Source: Alphaproteobacteria bacterium
Lineage (GTDB): Bacteria > Pseudomonadota > Alphaproteobacteria > Rhodobacterales > Rhodobacteraceae
NCBI GenBank assembly: GCA_030431485.1
Contig: JAUIIR010000008.1
Span: forward strand, 1 to 64,000
Direction of reading: 5' to 3'
DNA length: 64,000 bases
Positions within the stretch are counted from its first letter, which is position 1, and each line of letters opens with the position of its first letter. This document shows positions 60,366 to 64,000 of this stretch, piece after piece. The notes under the pieces were generated by a model. That model had not been told where the DNA came from. It searched no databases and saw nothing but the letters and a program-made list of their open reading frames with translations. The position numbers and the translations under genes are program-made.

Positions 60366-61031
60366 ATGAAAACAGCACTCATCATCGGATCCAGCGGCGG
60401 TATCGGGTCGGCGCTCACAAAAGCTCTGACCGCTCTAGGCGTGTCTGTCACAGGTCTGTCTCGCCGAGACCACGGTCTTGATGTGACAGACGAGGCCAGC
60501 GTGAAGGGCACGCTCGGCGCTTTGGACGGCCCGTTCGACCTGATCTTTGTTGCCACTGGTGCTCTGGAGATCAACGGCGCCGAACCGGAAAAGACCCTGC
60601 GCCATCTCAGCGCCGACGCAATGATCGATCAATTCAGATTGAACACCGTGGGTCCGTCCCTAGTGCTCAAGCACGCAGTGCGGCTGCTGCCTCGGCAGGG
60701 CAGGGCTGTCTTTGCGGCACTCTCGGCACGCGTCGGCTCTATCGGCGACAATCGCCTGGGCGGATGGTACAGCTACCGCACGTCCAAGGCCGCGCTGAAC
60801 CAGATGCTGCATGGGGCCAGTGTTGAACTGGCGCGCACGCACAAGGACCTGATCTGCGTCGCGCTGCATCCCGGCACAGTAGAGACAAAATTCACCGAGA
60901 AATACGTCACCAACCATCCAACCGTGACCGCTCCCGAAGCCGCAGCGAATTTGCTGTCGGTTCTTGAGAGGCTGACGTCGGAAGACACCGGCAAATTCTT
61001 CGACTGGCAAGGCAAGGAGGTGCCGTGGTGA
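60366..61031 (+). CDS. SDR-family NAD(P)-dependent oxidoreductase (C-factor/CsgA-like)
   Basis: ALIIGSSGGIGSALTKAL, SARVGSIGDNRLGGWYSYRTSKAALNQML, LHPGTVETKFTEKY. Confidence 0.92.
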   Translation: MKTALIIGSSGGIGSALTKALTALGVSVTGLSRRDHGLDVTDEASVKGTLGALDGPFDLIFVATGALEINGAEPEKTLRHLSADAMIDQFRLNTVGPSLVLKHAVRLLPRQGRAVFAALSARVGSIGDNRLGGWYSYRTSKAALNQMLHGASVELARTHKDLICVALHPGTVETKFTEKYVTNHPTVTAPEAAANLLSVLERLTSEDTGKFFDWQGKEVPW

Positions 61032-62539
61032 CCCGATTGGTGCTTGTGCTGGGGGACCAGCTGACAGACGCATTGTCTGCACTCAAAGCTGCCGACAAAG
61101 CGACGGATGTGGTCGTCATGGCCGAGGTTGCTGAAGAGGCAACTTATGTCCAGCATCACCCCAAGAAGATTGCCTTTATCTTCGCCGCCATGCGCAAATT
61201 CGCCGCCCGACTGCGCGAGGACGGCTGGGACGTGCGCTATACACAGCTTGACGACACCGACAATGCTGGCTCCATCTCTGGTGAATTGCTTCGCCGGGCC
61301 GAGGACACGGGCGCGTCCGAGGTGATCGCCACCCAGCCCGGTGAATGGCGGTTGATCGAAGCGCTCGAAGACATGCCCCTGAAACTGACAATAAAGCCCG
61401 ACACGCGGTTCGTCAGCACACAGGCAGAATTCGACAAATGGGCCGAAGGCCGTAAAGCCCTGCGGATGGAGTACTTTTACCGCGACATGCGCCGCAAGAC
61501 GGGCCTCTTGATGAGTGGCGACGACCCGGAGGGCGGCAAGTGGAATTACGATTCCGAAAATCGCAAGCCCGCCCCTGACGACATCGCTTTTTCAGGCCCG
61601 ATGCAGTTCACCCCCGACGAGACTGTGGAAGAGGTGCTGGACCTTGTTGAGGCGCGGTTCGGCAACTCTTTCGGCACGTTGCGTCCCTTCTGGTTCGCCA
61701 CCGATCAGGGACAGGCGCGGCGCGCATTGGCGCATTTCATCACCTATGCCCTGCCGCGCTTTGGCGATTTCCAGGACGCGATGATGAACGACAACCGCTT
61801 CCTGTATCACGCGCTGATCTCGCCTTACCTGAATGTCGGGTTGCTGGATCCGATGGAGGTCTGCAAAGCGGCGGAAGACGCGTATAAAGACGGCCACGCG
61901 CCTCTAAATGCCGTCGAAGGCTTCATCCGCCAGATCATCGGTTGGCGCGAATATGTGCGCGGCATCTATTTCCGCGAAGGCCCGGACTATCCCCGTCGCA
62001 ATGCTTTGAATCACCAGCGCAAGCTGCCGGCCTTTTTCTGGACCGGCGAAACCGAGATGAATTGCCTCTCAAAAGCGATCACGCAGACCGCCGAGGAGGC
62101 CTATGCCCACCACATCCAGCGTCTTATGGTGACAGGCAATTTTGCACTGCTCGCTGGGATCAATCCACATGAAGTGCACGAATGGTATCTGCGGGTCTAT
62201 ATCGACGCCTTCGAGTGGGTCGAGGCCCCGAATACCGTCGGAATGAGCCAGTTCGCCGATGGCGGCATCATCGCGTCAAAGCCCTATGTCTCGTCGGGCG
62301 CTTACATCAACCGCATGTCGGATTACTGCAAATCCTGTCAGTACAAGGTGAACGATAAAACCGGCGAAGACGCCTGTCCGTTCAACCTGCTGTATTGGCA
62401 TTTTCTGGATCGACACTCAGACCGGTTCAGCGGCAACAACCGCATGAAACAGATCTACGCCAACTGGAAACGCATGGACGAGGACCGCAAGGCAGCTATC
62501 CTCTCCGAGGCCGAGGCTTTCCTTGACGGGTTGAGCTAG
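61025..62539 (+). CDS. Cryptochrome/photolyase family protein, FeS-BCP/PhrB-like
   Basis: LVLVLGDQLTDALSAL, FIRQIIGWREYVRGIY, MVTGNFALLAGINPHEVHEWYLRVYIDAFEWVEAPN, C-terminal CKSCQYKVNDKTGEDACPFNLLYWHF cluster; overlaps the SDR gene. Confidence 0.93.
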   Translation: MVTRLVLVLGDQLTDALSALKAADKATDVVVMAEVAEEATYVQHHPKKIAFIFAAMRKFAARLREDGWDVRYTQLDDTDNAGSISGELLRRAEDTGASEVIATQPGEWRLIEALEDMPLKLTIKPDTRFVSTQAEFDKWAEGRKALRMEYFYRDMRRKTGLLMSGDDPEGGKWNYDSENRKPAPDDIAFSGPMQFTPDETVEEVLDLVEARFGNSFGTLRPFWFATDQGQARRALAHFITYALPRFGDFQDAMMNDNRFLYHALISPYLNVGLLDPMEVCKAAEDAYKDGHAPLNAVEGFIRQIIGWREYVRGIYFREGPDYPRRNALNHQRKLPAFFWTGETEMNCLSKAITQTAEEAYAHHIQRLMVTGNFALLAGINPHEVHEWYLRVYIDAFEWVEAPNTVGMSQFADGGIIASKPYVSSGAYINRMSDYCKSCQYKVNDKTGEDACPFNLLYWHFLDRHSDRFSGNNRMKQIYANWKRMDEDRKAAILSEAEAFLDGLS

Positions 62540-62580
62540 GATTTTGGATCAACCCGAAATCACGATGGATCATCCCATCG

Positions 62581-64000
62581 TCACCCGTACTGCGCCACGG
62601 GCGTCCCCGCAATCGCTGCCATGTTCAGCAACCCGCGCGCGGTAATGCCCTGTGTCACCACGTGAGCCCGATTGCCCATGCCCATCAGAATTGGCCCCAC
62701 CTCGAGCCCGCCTGCGCGCATCTTGAGGATGTTGCGCACCGCCGAGGCGGCATCGGCATGCCCGAAGATCAGGACATTCGCCACACCTTGCATCCGGCTG
62801 CTCGGCAAAAGCCGCTCGCGCAATTCCGGGTCCAGCGCGGCATCCACATTCATCTCGCCTTCGTAGCAGAAGTCGCGCGGCTCTGAATCCAGCAAGGCAA
62901 TCGCTTCTCGCAACCGCTTCCCGGACCCTTCAGCCTGATTGCCGAACTGCGACTGCGAACAGAAGGCGATGTTCGGCGTCAAACCGAACCGACGCACGTG
63001 GCGGGCGGCCCCGATCGCGCTCTGGGCCAGCTCTTCGGCGGTTGGAAGCGACCGCACGTGGGTATCGGCGATGAATAAAGGACCATCTTCAAGGATCATC
63101 ATGCTCAAAGCGCCATGCGGCGTGAGTTCCTCGGATCCAAGGACTTGCGTGACATAGTTCAAATGCCAGCGGAATTCACCAAAGGTGCCGCAGATCAGAC
63201 TGTCGGCTTCGTCTCGATGCACCATGACGGCGCCAATGGCGGTTGTGTTGGTGCGCATGATCGCACGGGCGAGATCGGGCGTAACCCCACGGCGGGCCAT
63301 GATCTTGTGATAGGTCTCCCAGTAATCGCGATACCGCGGGTCGTTCTCCGGGTTCACCAGGGTGAAATCGCGTTCGGGGCGGATCTCCAGACCCAGTCGC
63401 TCACAGCGCAATGCAATCACGTCGGGACGGCCAATCAGGATCGGGGTCTCGGTGGTTTCCTCAAGGATCGCCTGAGCAGCCCGCAACACCCGCTCGTCTT
63501 CGCCTTCCGCAAAGACGATCCGCCGCGCGCCAGTCGCGGCGGCGTCGAAAACGGGCCGCATAAGCAGAGCGGACTTATAGACGCTTGCATCAAGCTTGGC
63601 CTTGTACGCCGAGAGGTCATCGACCGGGCGTTTCGCCACACCCGACTCCATGGCGGCCTGCGCCACAGCGATTGAAACAACGCCAGACAGACGTGGGTCA
63701 AAGGGTTTTGGGATGAGGTAATCCGGACCAAAAGTCAGCTGCTCGCCTCGATAGGCGGCCGCGGCCTCTGCGCTAGTTGTGGCGCGCGCGAGTTTCGCAA
63801 TCCCTTCGACACAGGCGATTTGCATGGCGTCATTGATTTCGGTCGCACCCACATCCAATGCACCGCGAAAGATGAATGGGAAGCACAGAACATTGTTGAC
63901 CTGATTGGGGAAATCGCTGCGTCCGGTCGCCATAATGGCATTTGGCGCCACCTCGCGCACCTCATCGGGCAAAATCTCCGGGGTCGGATTGGCAAGCGCA
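62581..64000 (-). CDS. maeB: NADP-dependent malic enzyme, malic-phosphotransacetylase type (5' end beyond window)
   Basis: FPNQVNNVLCFPFIFRGALDVGATEINDAMQIACVEGIA plus a C-terminal phosphotransacetylase-like domain (GMGNRAHVVTQGITARGLLNMAAIAG). Frame stays open to the window edge (ALANPTPEILPDEVREVAPNA). Confidence 0.95.
   Translation of the reverse strand, partial: ALANPTPEILPDEVREVAPNAIMATGRSDFPNQVNNVLCFPFIFRGALDVGATEINDAMQIACVEGIAKLARATTSAEAAAAYRGEQLTFGPDYLIPKPFDPRLSGVVSIAVAQAAMESGVAKRPVDDLSAYKAKLDASVYKSALLMRPVFDAAATGARRIVFAEGEDERVLRAAQAILEETTETPILIGRPDVIALRCERLGLEIRPERDFTLVNPENDPRYRDYWETYHKIMARRGVTPDLARAIMRTNTTAIGAVMVHRDEADSLICGTFGEFRWHLNYVTQVLGSEELTPHGALSMMILEDGPLFIADTHVRSLPTAEELAQSAIGAARHVRRFGLTPNIAFCSQSQFGNQAEGSGKRLREAIALLDSEPRDFCYEGEMNVDAALDPELRERLLPSSRMQGVANVLIFGHADAASAVRNILKMRAGGLEVGPILMGMGNRAHVVTQGITARGLLNMAAIAGTPVAQYG

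Noticed and set aside
1-64000. CRISPR arrays, rRNA/tRNA genes, insertion sequences, prophage or gene transfer agent clusters
   Set aside because: No regularly spaced repeats, no tRNA T-loop/acceptor patterns in intergenic regions, and no transposase, integrase, capsid or terminase ORFs seen by eye; tRNAscan/CRISPR software would be needed for certainty.

Overview
This 64-kb window is an ordinary, gene-dense, high-GC alphaproteobacterial chromosome segment. The gene content and order look like Rhodobacteraceae/Roseobacter: nrdJ, ihfB-lapA-trpF, pyrD, rpsU-COQ9, a DUF1013 TrcR-like regulator, recR-ybaB-dnaX, rpsI-rplM, dacB, nadD, class I lysS, meaB, rpmB, lepA, a photolyase and a malic enzyme. 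I saw no rRNA, tRNA, CRISPR array, transposase or prophage structural module. Most long ORFs antisense to conserved genes are GC-rich shadows. The observations most worth following up are: (1) a complete XRE/Cro-CI-type helix-turn-helix domain inserted in frame in the linker of the B12-dependent ribonucleotide reductase, marked by rare codons; (2) a two-gene cassette (44627..43905, minus strand) whose products resemble by eye the Pseudomonas T6SS toxin Tse2 and its immunity protein Tsi2, with no T6SS locus in the window; (3) a second effector/immunity-like pair (55696..56708), in which a leaderless protein with an L,D-transpeptidase-like 'IHKGTN..SDGC' motif overlaps by 4 bp an exported partner; (4) a 5'-nucleotidase gene interrupted by a single in-frame TAG with the reading frame intact on both sides. 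All family calls are by-eye recognition; no database search was run.
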